In this document: positions 41,601 to 53,060 of the stretch, piece after piece
Layout: the number at the start of each line of letters is the position of its first letter
Position numbering within the stretch: the stretch's first letter is position 1
Source of the DNA: Marsupella aquatica
Lineage: Eukaryota; Marchantiophyta
Length of the DNA: 64,000 nucleotides
Assembly (NCBI GenBank): GCA_973895155.1
Contig: OZ316893.1
Coordinates: 25,482,001-25,546,000, forward strand
Direction: 5' to 3'
The notes under the pieces: generated by a model
Seen by the model: the letters and a program-made list of their open reading frames with translations, nothing else
Told to the model about the DNA's origin: nothing
The model's database searches: none
Made by a program: the position numbers and the translations under genes

Positions 41601-43113
41601 TTTGATGGAGCTCCTTTTCCTCGATTCCCTCCCCGTTTCCCTCGATTCCCTCCCTTTTCTTTGGTCCTCCATTCTCCCCATTTTCCAGTTGTTATGTCTC
41701 CTCCTTCTTGTGCTTCAATCCCAGTTTTCTTTTGGCACTGCAAATTTGTACGACCACTGTTAATTAAGTGTTTTTCTTCCTTCCCAATTTTCTTTGGCAG
41801 TGAAAATTGTGGCAGTGAAAATTGTAAGACCACTGTAAAAAATTGGAAAACCACTCTAAACAAAAGCTGGAGTTTTTAATTTATATTCAAGTTATATGGA
41901 AATGTAGAGGGTGAAACTCTGCAAAGTGAGGTGAGTTAGACCCTAAGGGTAAAAACTCTTCTGAGACATCTCAACTCACTAAAACTGAGGTTGATTTTGC
42001 ATCTCCAAATTGCAAGTTGAGCAAAGACATAGACATGCTGAGCAACAGCAGCTTCTACTGAATCAAAGCAGCACAAAATCATTCAAGGCAAGCTCCAAGC
42101 TAGTGTGAAGATCGCGCATGGTTTGCACTGAGAACGTTCAGACAATTTATTTTTTCTAGAAAACAAGACAAGAAACTCAGCAGCAAATGTAGAGGATTGA
42201 GCAAAGACCTAGCTCTGCGCATTAGCTTCTTGAGTGAAGATCATGAGACACAAATCCAGAGCCGCACACAACATACATTTTCTCCTGATCATGAAGCCTC
42301 TATGACAACTCTCACGATCTCAAAGTTTCTATGTCAGCACGCTCATTCTCAAAGCCCCCTATGGCAGCACACACACGTGAAATTGGACACACGAATTCAG
42401 GGTGACATACAAGAAAGCCACTTCCGGAAGGATGAATAGCATTTCACCCCTTATTTGAACACACAGCAATAAATTCATATTGGGTGCTTGGAGCCCGGGC
42501 AATTAGTTGGATTCCCTTGCTGGACCCTCCTATGCAGTTCGAGCCTGAGCTTTATCAGGCCCTTCAATATGCCACCCTTCAATATGCCACTGGGTAGACT
42601 TCAGGGTAGTGTCTTTTTTTGTTTTGTTTGCACTGGGCTTGTGCCTGGTCTTTTGTCCTTGTTCTCCTTTGATTGGGTTTTTGGCATGTGGGATCCTGCC
42701 TCCCCGTTCAGCACCCCCTGCTTGCTTTTTGGTAGTTTGATATATATGTTGGGTTGATACTTAAGTCACCCCTTGGGTGCTTTTTGGCAGTTTGATATAT
42801 ATGTTGGGTTAAGTCACCCCTGTATTCGACTGAAAATAAGGGATATTCACCTGCTTTCTGGCACTTTGCGGAAAACTGTTTGACAAGGAAGTGAAGAGTT
42901 TTGGGTTGTCCGCCCTCGGGCTCCTTATCGTGATCAATGACCAACCACACTAGAACAACATATCTACTCCAACAGTGTTCTCGATGCTCTCGATTGTGTT
43001 TCTCAAGCATTTCTTCTGAAGATGCAGCCGTGATCAACCTCTGCAATATGTGTGATTTGCATTGCTCCCTCTGCACTCGACGAAACCCGTAGCGAATGCT
43101 CAACTTTCGAGAG
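38670..43113. other. Repeat-rich intergenic region before the UGT
   Basis: No gene is recognised. Visible items are a duplicated phrase CCTAAAAACCAAGAAAGAG near 39900 and 39950, and a degenerate tRNA-like B-box phrase (TCTTGGGTTCAACT) near 40587 that may be a SINE. An inverted CTCTAGAC-type motif lies near 40965-40990. A pyrimidine-rich run (CCCTCCCCGTTTCCCTCGATTCCC) sits near 41630, and a 15-bp phrase CCTTCAATATGCCAC is doubled at about 42560-42590. Short frames here lack domains. The final 150 bases are the probable UGT promoter and leader. Confidence 0.45.
42722..42820 (+). repeat. Direct duplication of about 53-bp period
   Basis: GCTTTTTGG-AGTTTGATATATATGTTGGGTT followed by AAGTCACCCC occurs twice, starting near 42724 and 42779, about 300 bp upstream of the UGT start. 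Confidence 0.8.
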
Positions 43114-44547
43114 ATGGCGTCGAAAATTGGAGCTCATGAAGTTCCTCGGGCACATGTGCTCGCCATACCGTTCATGATGCATGGGCACCTAACTCCAATG
43201 CTGAGATTCACGACTGAGCTTGCGCAGAGAGGCGTCACCGTCTCTTTCATATGCCTTGAGGGCTCCATTCCGAGCCTTACTTCTTCGAGAGGTGATTCAT
43301 CTTCGGAGCTGCAAAGTCCCAACTTCCGGTTCGTCACCATACAACAACCTGGCACAGAGGGGTCAAGATCGAGCATGCTCGAAAAGGCTTTCGACCCAAC
43401 CAAGGAGAAGTTGATTCGTGATAAGAATGCTGGCATTGCAGGTCCTACGTGCATAATCTCGGATATTTTTCTTGCTTGGTCTGTGGGTGTTGCCGAGCAG
43501 TTGCAAATTCCACGGTATATGTTGATCCCATCTGGAGTGATCTTTGCGAGGTTCATCCAAGGCTCTGTAGACTATTTTGAGCGTGACCTTTTTCAAATCT
43601 CGGAAAAGGATGGGACGCTAGTCGAATTTGATTGGTCAGTTTGTATCCCTGGTCTTCCTCCTTTGCGCTTCTATGAAATGGACAATCTTGTCCGAAATGT
43701 TCCTCGTTTTTACCGGGCGGTTTCTGAATCAATGAGGAAGTCAGCTGGTGTTCTGGTCAATTCGTTTTTTGAGCTGGAAGAGAAGGTTGTTGAAGTGTTC
43801 CAAAATCCTGGAGACAAGCACATCAAGGTGCCCAAGATTTACCCTGTCGGTCCCCTGCTCTCAACGACGGTCCTCACAAGTTCCAAGAATATTTCTGGAT
43901 TAGAAGATTCACGCACCAACTGCCTAGGTTGGCTCGACTCCCAGCCTTCCTGTTCCGTCGTCTATGTAGCTTTTGGGACCACGTTCCGCCTCGGCCCAGA
44001 GCAGATAAAAGAACTGGCCTACGGATTGGAGGCCAGCAACCAGCGTTTCTTGTGGGTTTGTCCACTGGAGGAGATCCACCCAGAGCAGGAGTCGTCCTCC
44101 TCGATTACCGAAGTACTTCCACCAGGTTTCCAAGCACGAGTAGGTGATCGTGGTTGTATCGTGACTGGCTGGGCACCTCAATTGGATATCCTAGCTCATT
44201 CATCTACCGGTGTCTTCTTCACTCACTGCGGGTGGAATTCCTCTCTAGAAGCCGTCATCTTTGGGGTACCGATTATCGCTAACCCACTGGACGCAGAGCA
44301 ACATCTCAATTGCAGATATCTCGTCGACTATCTGAAGATTGGCGAACAACTTCAAACAGGAAAAGAACATATTGTGAAGCGGAACGAGGTTGAGAGGGTA
44401 GTGCGCCGTGTGATGGTAGACTCTGAAGGGAAAGCAATCAGAAACAGGGCAGAGGAGCTCAAAAGGAGAGCTGCAGCAGCAGTGGGCGATGGCGGATCTC
44501 AATCAAGATATCTTCAGCAATTTCTGGATGATATCAGTTCTCGCTAG
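43114..44547 (+). CDS. Family-1 UDP-glycosyltransferase (UGT)
   Basis: A single exon of 477 codons starts at MASKIGAHEVPRAHV; an in-frame ATG at 43096 would add six residues. The N-terminal acceptor domain has PFMMHGHLTPML with the likely catalytic H25. The C-terminal donor domain has the PSPG box at residues 353-396: WAPQLDIL at its start, HCGWNSSLEA in the centre and a terminal D-A-E-Q. A final glutamine is usual for UDP-glucose users. The enzyme transfers a sugar from UDP-sugar to a small acceptor such as a phenolic, terpenoid or hormone, in the cytosol. The acceptor cannot be told from sequence. No signal peptide is present. Intronless UGTs are common in plants. All catalytic landmarks are intact, so it is probably functional. 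Confidence 0.92.
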   Translation: MASKIGAHEVPRAHVLAIPFMMHGHLTPMLRFTTELAQRGVTVSFICLEGSIPSLTSSRGDSSSELQSPNFRFVTIQQPGTEGSRSSMLEKAFDPTKEKLIRDKNAGIAGPTCIISDIFLAWSVGVAEQLQIPRYMLIPSGVIFARFIQGSVDYFERDLFQISEKDGTLVEFDWSVCIPGLPPLRFYEMDNLVRNVPRFYRAVSESMRKSAGVLVNSFFELEEKVVEVFQNPGDKHIKVPKIYPVGPLLSTTVLTSSKNISGLEDSRTNCLGWLDSQPSCSVVYVAFGTTFRLGPEQIKELAYGLEASNQRFLWVCPLEEIHPEQESSSSITEVLPPGFQARVGDRGCIVTGWAPQLDILAHSSTGVFFTHCGWNSSLEAVIFGVPIIANPLDAEQHLNCRYLVDYLKIGEQLQTGKEHIVKRNEVERVVRRVMVDSEGKAIRNRAEELKRRAAAAVGDGGSQSRYLQQFLDDISSR

Positions 44548-44741
44548 TTGTCTCCAGATCAACAAAATCAATTGTATCTTATCTGTCCAAACACACACAT
44601 TGATCCATATCTGTGCACGCAGGTCAGCAGAGGCAGGAGAGGTGTAACTAGACAGGATTCTAGTTGGGGATTTATTTTCTATTGCTTCCCGTGGGGACGT
44701 TATTTCTCGCCTTCTGGAGCTTAGTTGATCTGGTTCTGGTC

Positions 44742-45322
44742 GTGGGCTGTTTGTACTCTTTTAGCCTCGTTTTACAAAATCGAGGGTCTTCCCACACTGG
44801 ACACCTAAGAGTGTAGAGCATGACTAGCATTTTCTCTAAAGATAAGCATGTCCACTTTCCAGATAACTGTCCAGATTGATGAGCACCCACCTCCTGCCTG
44901 CCGGCGAAAGAGCAGGTTGTAATTGGGACGCACCGAAGCACAATAACTACGTTGATTTTCATCACGAAAAGAGTTCTCCCAAGGAAACACTTCTCCCTAC
45001 TCAGACTACATCCTGAGGCTACCTTGAGAGGGGAAGAGCCACTGAATCCAGATGATGCCATAGCAAGGCTGGCCCTTCGGGCTGTTTGTATTCTTTCAGT
45101 CTCGACTCTAAAATCGAGGGTCTTCCCACACCGGACACATATGAGTGTAGAGCATGTCCACTGTCCAGATAAGTGTCCAGATTGATGAGTGGTTGCAATA
45201 GGCCACCCACCTTGCTTGTCTTCAAGAAAACACTTCGCCTTGCCCAGATTACATCCGGGGGCCACCGTGAGAGGGGAAGAAGCAGTGAATCCAGAGGATG
45301 CCATAGCTAAGGCAGGGTGGTA
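44742..45322 (+). repeat. Large tandem duplication, unit A about 330 bp and unit B about 240 bp
   Basis: Both units contain GGGCTGTTTGTA-TCTTT-AG, AAAATCGAGGGTCTTCCCAC, AGTGTAGAGCATG and GTCCACT-TCCAGATAA. Both then run on through TGTCCAGATTGATGAG, AACACTTC and TGAGAGGGGAAGA to GATGCCATAGC-AAGGC. Unit A (44742-45074) has about 90 bp that unit B (45081-45322) lacks. A 218-codon minus-strand frame spans both units, but the repeats are read in different phases in its two halves, so it is unlikely to be a protein. Confidence 0.8.
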
Positions 45323-46532
45323 GTACAACTAGAGGATATAAGCTAGATGAGCTTGGGCGGGGGACAATAAACGTCACCACGCCTGCAGGCTGGAGAAAAA
45401 AGGTAGGAAGGGAGTACAGCTGCAAATTACCATCAACAAAACACACGATACACTAATCATGGCGAAAGGCTTTGGCAAACTTGATCTTTCACCGAAGGGA
45501 ATCAACCAAACTTGAGATCAAACATTCCATCTTTAGATATGTGATCTATCTAATACTAAACGTAAGGCATCACTCAGAGCGAATTCTGGCAGCTTCTGTG
45601 CTCTAGATAGGTGGCCACCACATCTCCAGGTGAAAATGGGATTGCAACCAACATTGCCCAGACTCTACAATAGTGCATAAGTCGATTCTTGAATCAATGT
45701 CTGGCACCACATCTCCTCAGCAACTTAGGATTGTAATCTCTGTTGCCCAGACATTAAATGTCTCATAGAATGATTCTCCTGAATCATTTGCACTTGCTGG
45801 GCCTAGTCTCTTTCTGGAGCTTCCCAAAGAAAAGCTTGAATTGCAAACTCTTTTTTATGTGCCTTAAAACCAAGACAAGACCCATCCAAGAGAGGGTAGA
45901 CTATCTCTACCTTGGAGCATGCACCTCTGCAAGGTAGCCACAAGGGGAAGACACCCTAGGGACCCGTCCCAGGAGGGAGAGAAGTCCCAGGAGGGAGAGA
46001 AGGTTGAGCTAGGGCCTTAAAGCTGCCAGCCAGGGGCCAAAGAGAAACCAGTACTGTCACCACTACACCCCACCCACAGTTACACACACACACACATACT
46101 CTTCACACCTCTTGTGTATAGAGGGGGGATTGAACCTGGGACCCCTGGTCCTAGGCTAATCCCCTAGCCAACTGACCTAAGCCAGTTGCTTATGCGGCCC
46201 AACATATTGTCAAAAGGATTTGGAACAAAATTCACATTCATGCACCATTGAGTTCAGCACTCCTGGTAATGCACCCAATTGCAGCATGTTGTCCATGCAT
46301 CACAGGGCCATTTTTCTTTCCTATTCATCTTTCAGTCTGTGTGTTTTGTAAGTTAGAGTAGAGTCACGGTCTTTATTCTAGACTGTAGGCCTTATAAGTA
46401 GCTTCAGTATGCAAATTATTAGTAGATGAGGTGACTTAAGAGGAAGGCTAGATTAGACAACAAATTATTAGTACGATGAGATGAGTTAAGAGGAAGGCTA
46501 GAAAACACAACACTTCAGTCCAGATCCTAATT
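45323..46532. other. Intergenic stretch with small duplications
   Basis: No gene is seen. A 17-bp phrase CCCAGGAGGGAGAGAAG is doubled at about 45967-46001 and a short CA run lies at 46083-46098. A phrase of about 50 bp with AAATTATTAGTA-GATGAG-TGA-TTAAGAGGAAGGCTAGA occurs twice at 46413-46512. A CTCTAGAC-type relic lies near 46350-46390. Confidence 0.5.
46125..46188 (-). mobile_element. tRNA-derived SINE-like head (minus strand)
   Basis: Read on the minus strand, GGCTTAGGTCAGTTGGCTAGG resembles a tRNA A box (TRGYNNARNNGG). About 25 bases on, CCCAGGTTCAATCCCC resembles the T-arm and B box. The middle ATTAGCCTAGGACCAGGGG takes the place of the anticodon and variable arms. The sequence is tRNA-like without a clean acceptor stem or 3' end, as in plant SINE heads. 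Confidence 0.5.
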
Positions 46533-46689
46533 GAGGTGTTTACTTGATGGGACCCCAAAATGAAAAGTGTTATTTGATTGGATCCCTGAGTGATCATGAC
46601 CGTTGATTGACCTCAAATCAGCGTACCCAAAACTTCAGGGTACTATAAGGTAAGGCTTTTCATTTTGGGGTCCATCAAACAAATACCTC
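46533..46689. mobile_element. 157-bp MITE-like element with 34-bp terminal inverted repeats
   Basis: The left end GAGGTGTTTACTTGATGGG-ACCCCAAAATGAAAAG (from 46533) is the near-perfect inverse of the right end CTTTTCATTTTGGGGT-CCATCAAACAAATACCTC (to 46689), about 90 percent over 34 bp. The core has no ORF. Both flanks contain CTAATTG-like words, which may be a target-site trace. The size, inverted ends and lack of coding sequence fit a miniature inverted-repeat transposable element. Confidence 0.7.
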
Positions 46690-46868
46690 CATTCTAATTG
46701 CATCATATGGAAGTGAGAAAATGCGGTGAGTTGAGAGGACGGCAAGAAAAGAAACAACAACTTTTGAGTACTTTGCCACTAAAGATGTTCTAATTGACTT
46801 TTTTGTATATTTACAAAATTGCCATGGTTTTGTATATGAATGAGAAGTTCACCAAGGTAACAAGAGAG

Positions 46869-47212
46869 TGTTAGATATTGCTCTAGTCTTGTGACTCATG
46901 AGCTAACCATAGTTAGTCTAACTCGGGTTAGGACTTAGCTAATGTTAGCGGTAGTGCTGTTGTGCATATAGCCAGGGCTGATGCCAGACCCTGGTGGAAC
47001 AAAGGCTCATTGTTATGGAGCTAGTTGAGAGATAGGAAGAGCTTGTGCTGTGGATGCTTGGTATGGCCGGTCGACCTAGAGTGCAGTAAAGCTCTTGTAT
47101 GTTCCCGTGGACGTAGCCTCATGTGGAGGTGAACCACGTATCTCTTTGTGTCGACTCTTGTGCGTTGGATGGTTCATGGGCTTGCCGTTACGAATGTCGT
47201 CTATGCTCAACA
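46869..47212 (+). repeat. 5' LTR of the copia element
   Basis: It starts TGTTAGATATTGC and ends CTATGCTCAACA, giving the canonical TG..CA ends. It is 344 bp and carries an extra CTGTTGTG-type 8 bp (near 46959) that the 3' LTR lacks. Confidence 0.95.
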
Positions 47213-47214
47213 AG

Positions 47215-47226
47215 TGGTATCAGAGC
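47215..47226 (+). other. Primer-binding site (initiator Met tRNA)
   Basis: TGGTATCAGAGC, two bases after the 5' LTR, is complementary to the 3' end of plant initiator methionine tRNA and is the usual copia primer site. Confidence 0.95.
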
Positions 47227-48787
47227 ATGCCTGGGAGGTGACGAGGTTTTTTCGTGACAGGTTTTTTCCAGCGTTCATTGTCGATGGTACATTCGAAGTT
47301 TCGTCGCATGAAACTCAAATGTGTGTGGCTGTGCGGATAGGTTAGTGAGAGGGCTTTCTAACGGTGGTTAGAACTCGCTGATCGGTATCCGTGGTGCGGA
47401 GGAATCGAAGTTTGCGTCGTTCAGGTTTTATTCGTGTTCGACGGTTTTTTGGGGGAGAGACCAGAGTTTGTGTTTTCAACAGTGTAAGCTGTGCGGTGCG
47501 GGAGGCGTCGCATGTTGTAGCTCAAGTTGAAGGTTGAAGCAAGCTGGTCGTTTTGGTAGCTGGATTGTTGCCGAGTTGTTACCGAGTGCGACGTGACGAG
47601 TGATGGAGGCGTTCAGAATTTTTCACAAGCTATGGAGCTTGTTCTCATCTGAATCGGGTTTCTCTTCGTGACGTCCGACTCGGTGGAAGAAACGCGAAGT
47701 GCTACGGCTTAACGGTTTGATCGCGGCGAAGCGGTCGTTTTGAGTCCGGGATTGGCACTTGACGCAGAGTGAGTGTGACGCAGCGGAATTTTTTTTCTCT
47801 GCTGGAGCTGTAGACTATGCTGGTGCAATTCAACAACATTTCCCGTCGGCGGCGTTCACTTTACTCGTGAGAAGCAGCGGCGTTCAAGGTGTGTAAACGG
47901 CTTTTTTGTTTTAAAGTCAAATCTTGGCTTAGGTTAGGGCCACTTTTGGTGTGTATACACACCCTCCCGACCCTTGGTCCCCCATCGTTTCCCCTTGTAC
48001 GCCCGACCCCCCCGCACCTTGTTTTCCCCTCATCCTTCAGCCGCGGCGACGAGCTGCGCAACACCGGCCGGCGCTTTTCGCGCGCTCATATGCCCTACGC
48101 CATACCACGCCAGTCGCTGCCTCGGCCCCGCCCTGACGTCGTATGGCCGGCCCTGCATGTGTACGCGGCTGCGTATGCATCCGCTCTATCACCGCCCTAG
48201 TAACCCCAGGGCGTACTCCCGGCCTTACGCCCTTCGGGCCCGCCCGTTTATACTGTATTTTTTGGTTAGGGGCTTAAGCACCCCCTTTAGGGCCATTTTT
48301 TTGCCCTCTTTTTTCCTCCTTATTGGTTTCCTTTTGTGCCGGGACCTGCCGCCCTCCGTTTTAACCGCTTGGACAGGGGGAACGGCCCCCTGTGAGACCT
48401 GCTGTACTGTGCGGGAATATTCTCGAAAAACAGAGAGCTGTTTTTTGGCCGTCCGACAAAGATTCCGTCCGCCGAACGGTAACTTTTTTGGTTCTTTTTC
48501 GGTGAGGACGTTGCCACTGGAGTTAGCAACGCGGCGCACCGATCACATCGCGATTCCGATGACGGGTTGTACTGGGTATTTTGGTTATTCTCCGAGGTGG
48601 TCAAAACAGGGGAGTTTCCCAAGGTTTTACCCACCCCGACTGAAATTTGAATAACTTTTTCGTCGAATTTTGATTTTGATTTTGGCTTTCAGAATTGGAC
48701 TCCTAGCTTCGTGGGCTACGTGGCGGTGTTGAGTTTTGAGTCTTATGAGAAGTTTCAAAAAAAGACGTTTTTTTGTGACTGTTTCAT
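47227..48787 (+). other. Long 5' leader of the copia element
   Basis: About 1.56 kb separates the primer site from the gag ATG, which is long for a copia element. Roughly 47940-48250 is markedly GC-rich and C-rich (CGACCCCCCCGCACC, GGCCCCGCCCTGACGTCG), unlike the rest of the element. A frame of 226 codons runs through it but is Pro/Arg/Ser-rich with no domain. It may be an untranslated leader or captured sequence. Confidence 0.6.
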
Positions 48788-51700
48788 ATGAGTGACTCGG
48801 AGGATACTGGAAGAATTGGCGTCGGTGGAGCTTCAGGATCGCGACGGTCAGACGGTGAGTCTGAGGAGGAGTTGCTACCGTTTGAGGAAGAACTAGTGAC
48901 ACCGGTACGATCACCGGTGCGGCGTGCAGTGGAGGAAGCTGTGATACTACCAGAGCTGTTGGTAGTAGGGAAGAAGAGGGAGATGGCTAGATTTGGAGGA
49001 GTAAAGTTTGAGGTGGAGAAGTACGATGGTCGTACTGATTACTTGCTGTGGGAGAAGCAAGTGAAGGGTGTCCTTCGGGCCATGGGCTTAGCTCATCTGC
49101 TCTCTTCGCGAGAGCAGTATGATGGAGAGGAGGAGATTTCTGTGAGACAGTGGAGACAGGAGCAGGTGATTGCTGTCAATGCAGTGATGCTATATCTCAA
49201 GTCGCACATCATCAAGCAACTGGATGATTATGCGGATTGCGCGTCACTGTTCAAGGCTCTTAGAGAGAAGTACTACCGGGAAGATGCGTCAAACCGGCTA
49301 TACAAGAAGTCTCTCTTGATGAGCCTTAGGCTCAAGGAAGGGAGCAAGATGCAGGATCACCTAGATGAATTTGACAGTCTTGCGGTGGATCTGTCAAACC
49401 TGGGAAAATGAGTTGAAGATGAGGATAAGGCCTTGCTTCTGCTAAGCTCCTTACCGCCGTCTTATCAAGGCTTGAAACAGGTTCTCTTGTACAGAGATTT
49501 GAAGTCCATTTCGTATAATGAGGTGGTGAGCTCATTACTGTCTGATGATGCTCAGAAGAAGCTGGGTCTATCACAGACAACATCTTCTTCTGGCACTGCG
49601 CTCAATGTGAATAGGGGAAGAGCAGCGCAACGCACAAATGGACAGAACAGGTTTAGATCTACATCACGAGGGAGATCTAAATCCAGAGGGAAATCGCAAG
49701 AGAGGAAGCCTCTTGCATGTTGGAATTGTGGCAAGCCTGGCCACATGAAAAGGGATTGTCGAGTAAAGGTCCATACTGCCTCTGCTAATGCGGCATCGAG
49801 CTCGCATGAGGTAGATTTACTCGATGATGATGACATATTATGATGTCAAAGTTATGCTCTCAACGTAGTGTCAAATCCAGGTAAAGATGACTGGATTCTA
49901 GATAATGCATGTACTTTTCACATTTGCTCTAGAAGAAATTGTTTCAGTTCTTACACGGTTTCCAACGGGTCAGTGTTGATGGGAAATGGAATCCCATGTC
50001 AAGTTGTTGGACTTGGATCTGTAAGATTTCAGATGTTTGATGGTGTTGTGAGAACGTTGAGGAATGTGAGACATATTCCCAGCATGATGAAAAATCTCAT
50101 TTCACTTGGAGTTTTAGAAGCAAATGGCCATCAGTGGAGCTCTGCTAATGGTGTCCTTCAGGTTTCAACTGGTACTAAAGTTGTATTGAAGGGAAAGAGA
50201 CATAGCAATCTATACGTTTTTGAGGGCAGGGTAGTTTGTGATGAAGCCAATGTAACCTTATCTCATGAGGAGACGGCCCGGCTGTGGCACTTCTGTTTGG
50301 GCCACATAAGTGAAAAAGGTTTGGTTATTCTTTAGAAGAAAAAATTACTTTCTAATTTGCAATCTTGTAAGTTGGAATTTTGTGAGCACTGTGTGCTAGG
50401 GAAGCAGCACAGGAAACCCTTCAGAGTTGGAACTCACACCAGCAAGGAGGTACTTGAGTATGTACATAGTGATGTGTGGGGCCCCTACTCCCTCACATTC
50501 TGGACGGTTATACTATGTCACGTTCATAGACGATTACTCAAGGTATGTGTGGATATACTTTCTACACAATAAGTCTGATGTTTTTGCCACTTTTAAGGAG
50601 TGGAAAGCCCAAGTTGAGAATGAGACTGGTAATAAGGTGAGATATCTTCGATCGGATAACGGCGGTGAATACAGTTTTGCGGAATTTGGAACGTATTGTA
50701 AGGAGCAGGGGATTACCCGCCATCTCACAACAAGTTACACTCCTCAGCAGAATGGTGTTTCTGAGAGACTCAACCGAACACTATTGGACCGCTCGAGGAG
50801 TATGTTAAGTCAATCATGCTTACCACATGAGTTTTGGGCTGAAGCTGTCAGCACTGCAGCTTATTTGGTAAATTTTTCTCCATCCAGTTCTATTGGATTC
50901 AAGACGCCATTTGAAATGAGGTACGGGCGTCCAGCAGATTACTCACATCTGAGAATTTTTGGATGTGATGCTTATGTGCTTACACCTTCCCAGCTTTGAT
51001 CCAAGCTGGAGTCCAAGTCGAAGAAGTGCATTTTCCTTGGCTATCAGAAAGGTGTTAAGGGTTATAGGTTATGGGATCCAGTAACCTGTAAACTAATTGT
51101 CAGTAGAGATGTGTCCTTTAATGAATCCAGATCATCAAAGGAGGGGGAGAGTTCTCAGGACTCCCATACTGACAAGGGGAAATCTCCCATCCCGGACCCG
51201 GTTGAGGGGGAGATTAGTCATGATGTTGTTCATGACAAGAGAGATGGAGGAGCTCCGGGCTTGGAGCTGGTTCCTGTGATGGAACAAGAGGAGCAGATTG
51301 TTGCTGGGGTACCTCAAATTCAACCAACAGCAGCAGCAGATCAGCCTGAGTCATCTACTAGAAGAACTTCCAGTCGTTCTACTAGAGCTCCTACCAGGTA
51401 TGGTCGATGGGCAGACTCATCTAAGCTAGATGATATTGACATTGCACCTGATGAAGATGACATGGCTTTGATCTTGGAAGAAGGAGAGTCTTCTTCGTAT
51501 AGTGAGGCTTGTGCTTCAGAGCAGAAGCATGAGTGGAATGCAGCAATGCAGAGGGAGTTGCAATCTTTGAGTGACAACAAGACATGGGAGCTGGTGGAGC
51601 TTCCAAGAGGTCAGCAAGTGGTGGACAGCAAGTGGATTTACAAGTTGAAGGATAGTCCTTCAGAGGGTGGAGACAAGATCTACAAGGCAAAGCTTGTTGC

Positions 51701-53060
51701 CAAGGGATTCACTCAGGAGAAAGGAGTGGATTACAATGAGGTCTCTTCACCGGTTGCTAAGTATTCCACAATTCGGATCTTGTGTCAGCTTGTTGTGTTT
51801 TTTGGTCTGGTGATGGATCAGATGGATGTTGTTACTGCTTTTTTCTATGACAACTTGGAAGAGATGATCTTCATGAGACAGCCACTAGGCTTTATGAAGA
51901 AGGGCCAAGAGAACTTAGTTTGCAGATTGCTCAAGTCCTTGTATGGATTGAAGCAATCTCCCAGACAGTGAAACAAGCGGTTTGATGATTTCATGCTTGC
52001 TCAAGGTTTTACAAGGATGGTGTATGATCCTTGTGTGTATACAAAATCAGTCAAGAATAATGTAATTGGTTTCATCATTCTGGTGATTTATGTGGATGAC
52101 ATGCTGATTGTGGCTAAAGATCAATCTGAGGTTGACAGTCTCAAGGAAAAATTGAGTGTTGAATTCAGGATGAAGGATCTTGGTAAGGCCAAGAGGATCT
52201 TAGGGATGGAGATTTTTAGGAACTCTGAGACTGGACAGTTGTGCTTGAGTCAAGGCCAGTATGCGAGGAAAGTACTTGCACGATTCAACATGGAAAACTG
52301 TAAGCCAGTGAGTATTCCTTTAGCTTCACATTTCAAGTTATCATCGGCTTTCTCTCCTACGGATGCTATGGAGAAAGGTCTGATGGCTAAGATTCCTTAT
52401 GAGAAGGCAGTAGGCAATCTGATGTATTTGATGACTTGTACAGTTAGGCCTGACTTGGCCCTAGCGATGGGCAAGGTTTGCAGATTCATGTCAAATCCAG
52501 GGAAGGTACATTGGGAAGCTGTGAAATGGATTCTCAGGTATCTCAAGGGTACACAGGACTATGGATTACTATTTGATAACAGATCAGATAGAACGTTAGT
52601 TGGCTATGTAGATTCTGACTATGGAGGCTATCTGGATACAAGGAGGTCTACAACTGGGTTTGTTTACACTCTTGGAGGAGGATGTATCAATTGGAAATCT
52701 ACCTTGTAGAAGTGCATATCTCAGTCTACTACAGAAGTAGAGTATGTTGTAACAGCAGAAGCAGTAAAGGAAGCAATTTGGTTGGATAAGTTGATCGCGG
52801 AGATGGGTTTAGAGCATGGAAAAATGACTCTAAACTGTGATAGTCAGAGTGCTCTTCACTTGGCTGCTAACCAGGTGATGGATAGCAGGGTGAAGCACAT
52901 TGATATCAGGTACCATTTTATCAGGCAAGCAGTGTCTGATAAAACTTTTGAGCTAGTCAAGATTGATGGAAAGCTCAATCCCGCTGATGCCTTTACCAAA
53001 GTGATTCCTTTGGAGAGTTTCTCAAGACATCGTGCTACTTTGCAGGTTTTGCAGTTGTAG
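48788..53060 (+). pseudogene. Copia gag-pol polyprotein, interrupted
   Basis: Gag starts at ATG 48788 and includes the zinc knuckle CWNCGKPGHMKRDC (near 49717-49758). Protease has WILDNACTFHIC, with D-N-A in place of the common D-S-G. Integrase shows the H-H-C-C finger (LWHFCLGHIS; CEHC) and the D-D-E residues in HSDVWGP, LRSDNGGEY and NGVSERLNR. Reverse transcriptase has YVDDMLIV, and RNase H has YVDSDYGGYLDTRRSTTGF and LNCDSQSALH. Stops interrupt it at 49409-49411 (TGA), 49841-49843 (TGA), 50333-50335 (TAG), 50997-50999 (TGA), 51969-51971 (TGA) and 52707-52709 (TAG). One 1-nt insertion falls near 50480-50490. Otherwise gag and pol form one continuous frame, as usual in copia. Not functional as it stands. 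Confidence 0.93.

Noticed and set aside
44672-45328. 218-codon minus-strand frame downstream of the UGT
   Set aside because: The two tandem DNA units are read in different phases in its two halves, so the frame is not under protein-level constraint.
46125-46188. True tRNA gene
   Set aside because: A and B boxes are present but acceptor and T stems do not pair properly and no anticodon loop closes.
47974-48654. 226-codon frame in the copia leader
   Set aside because: It is Pro/Arg/Ser-rich, has no domain, and reflects the C-rich composition that removes stop codons; it is more likely untranslated leader.
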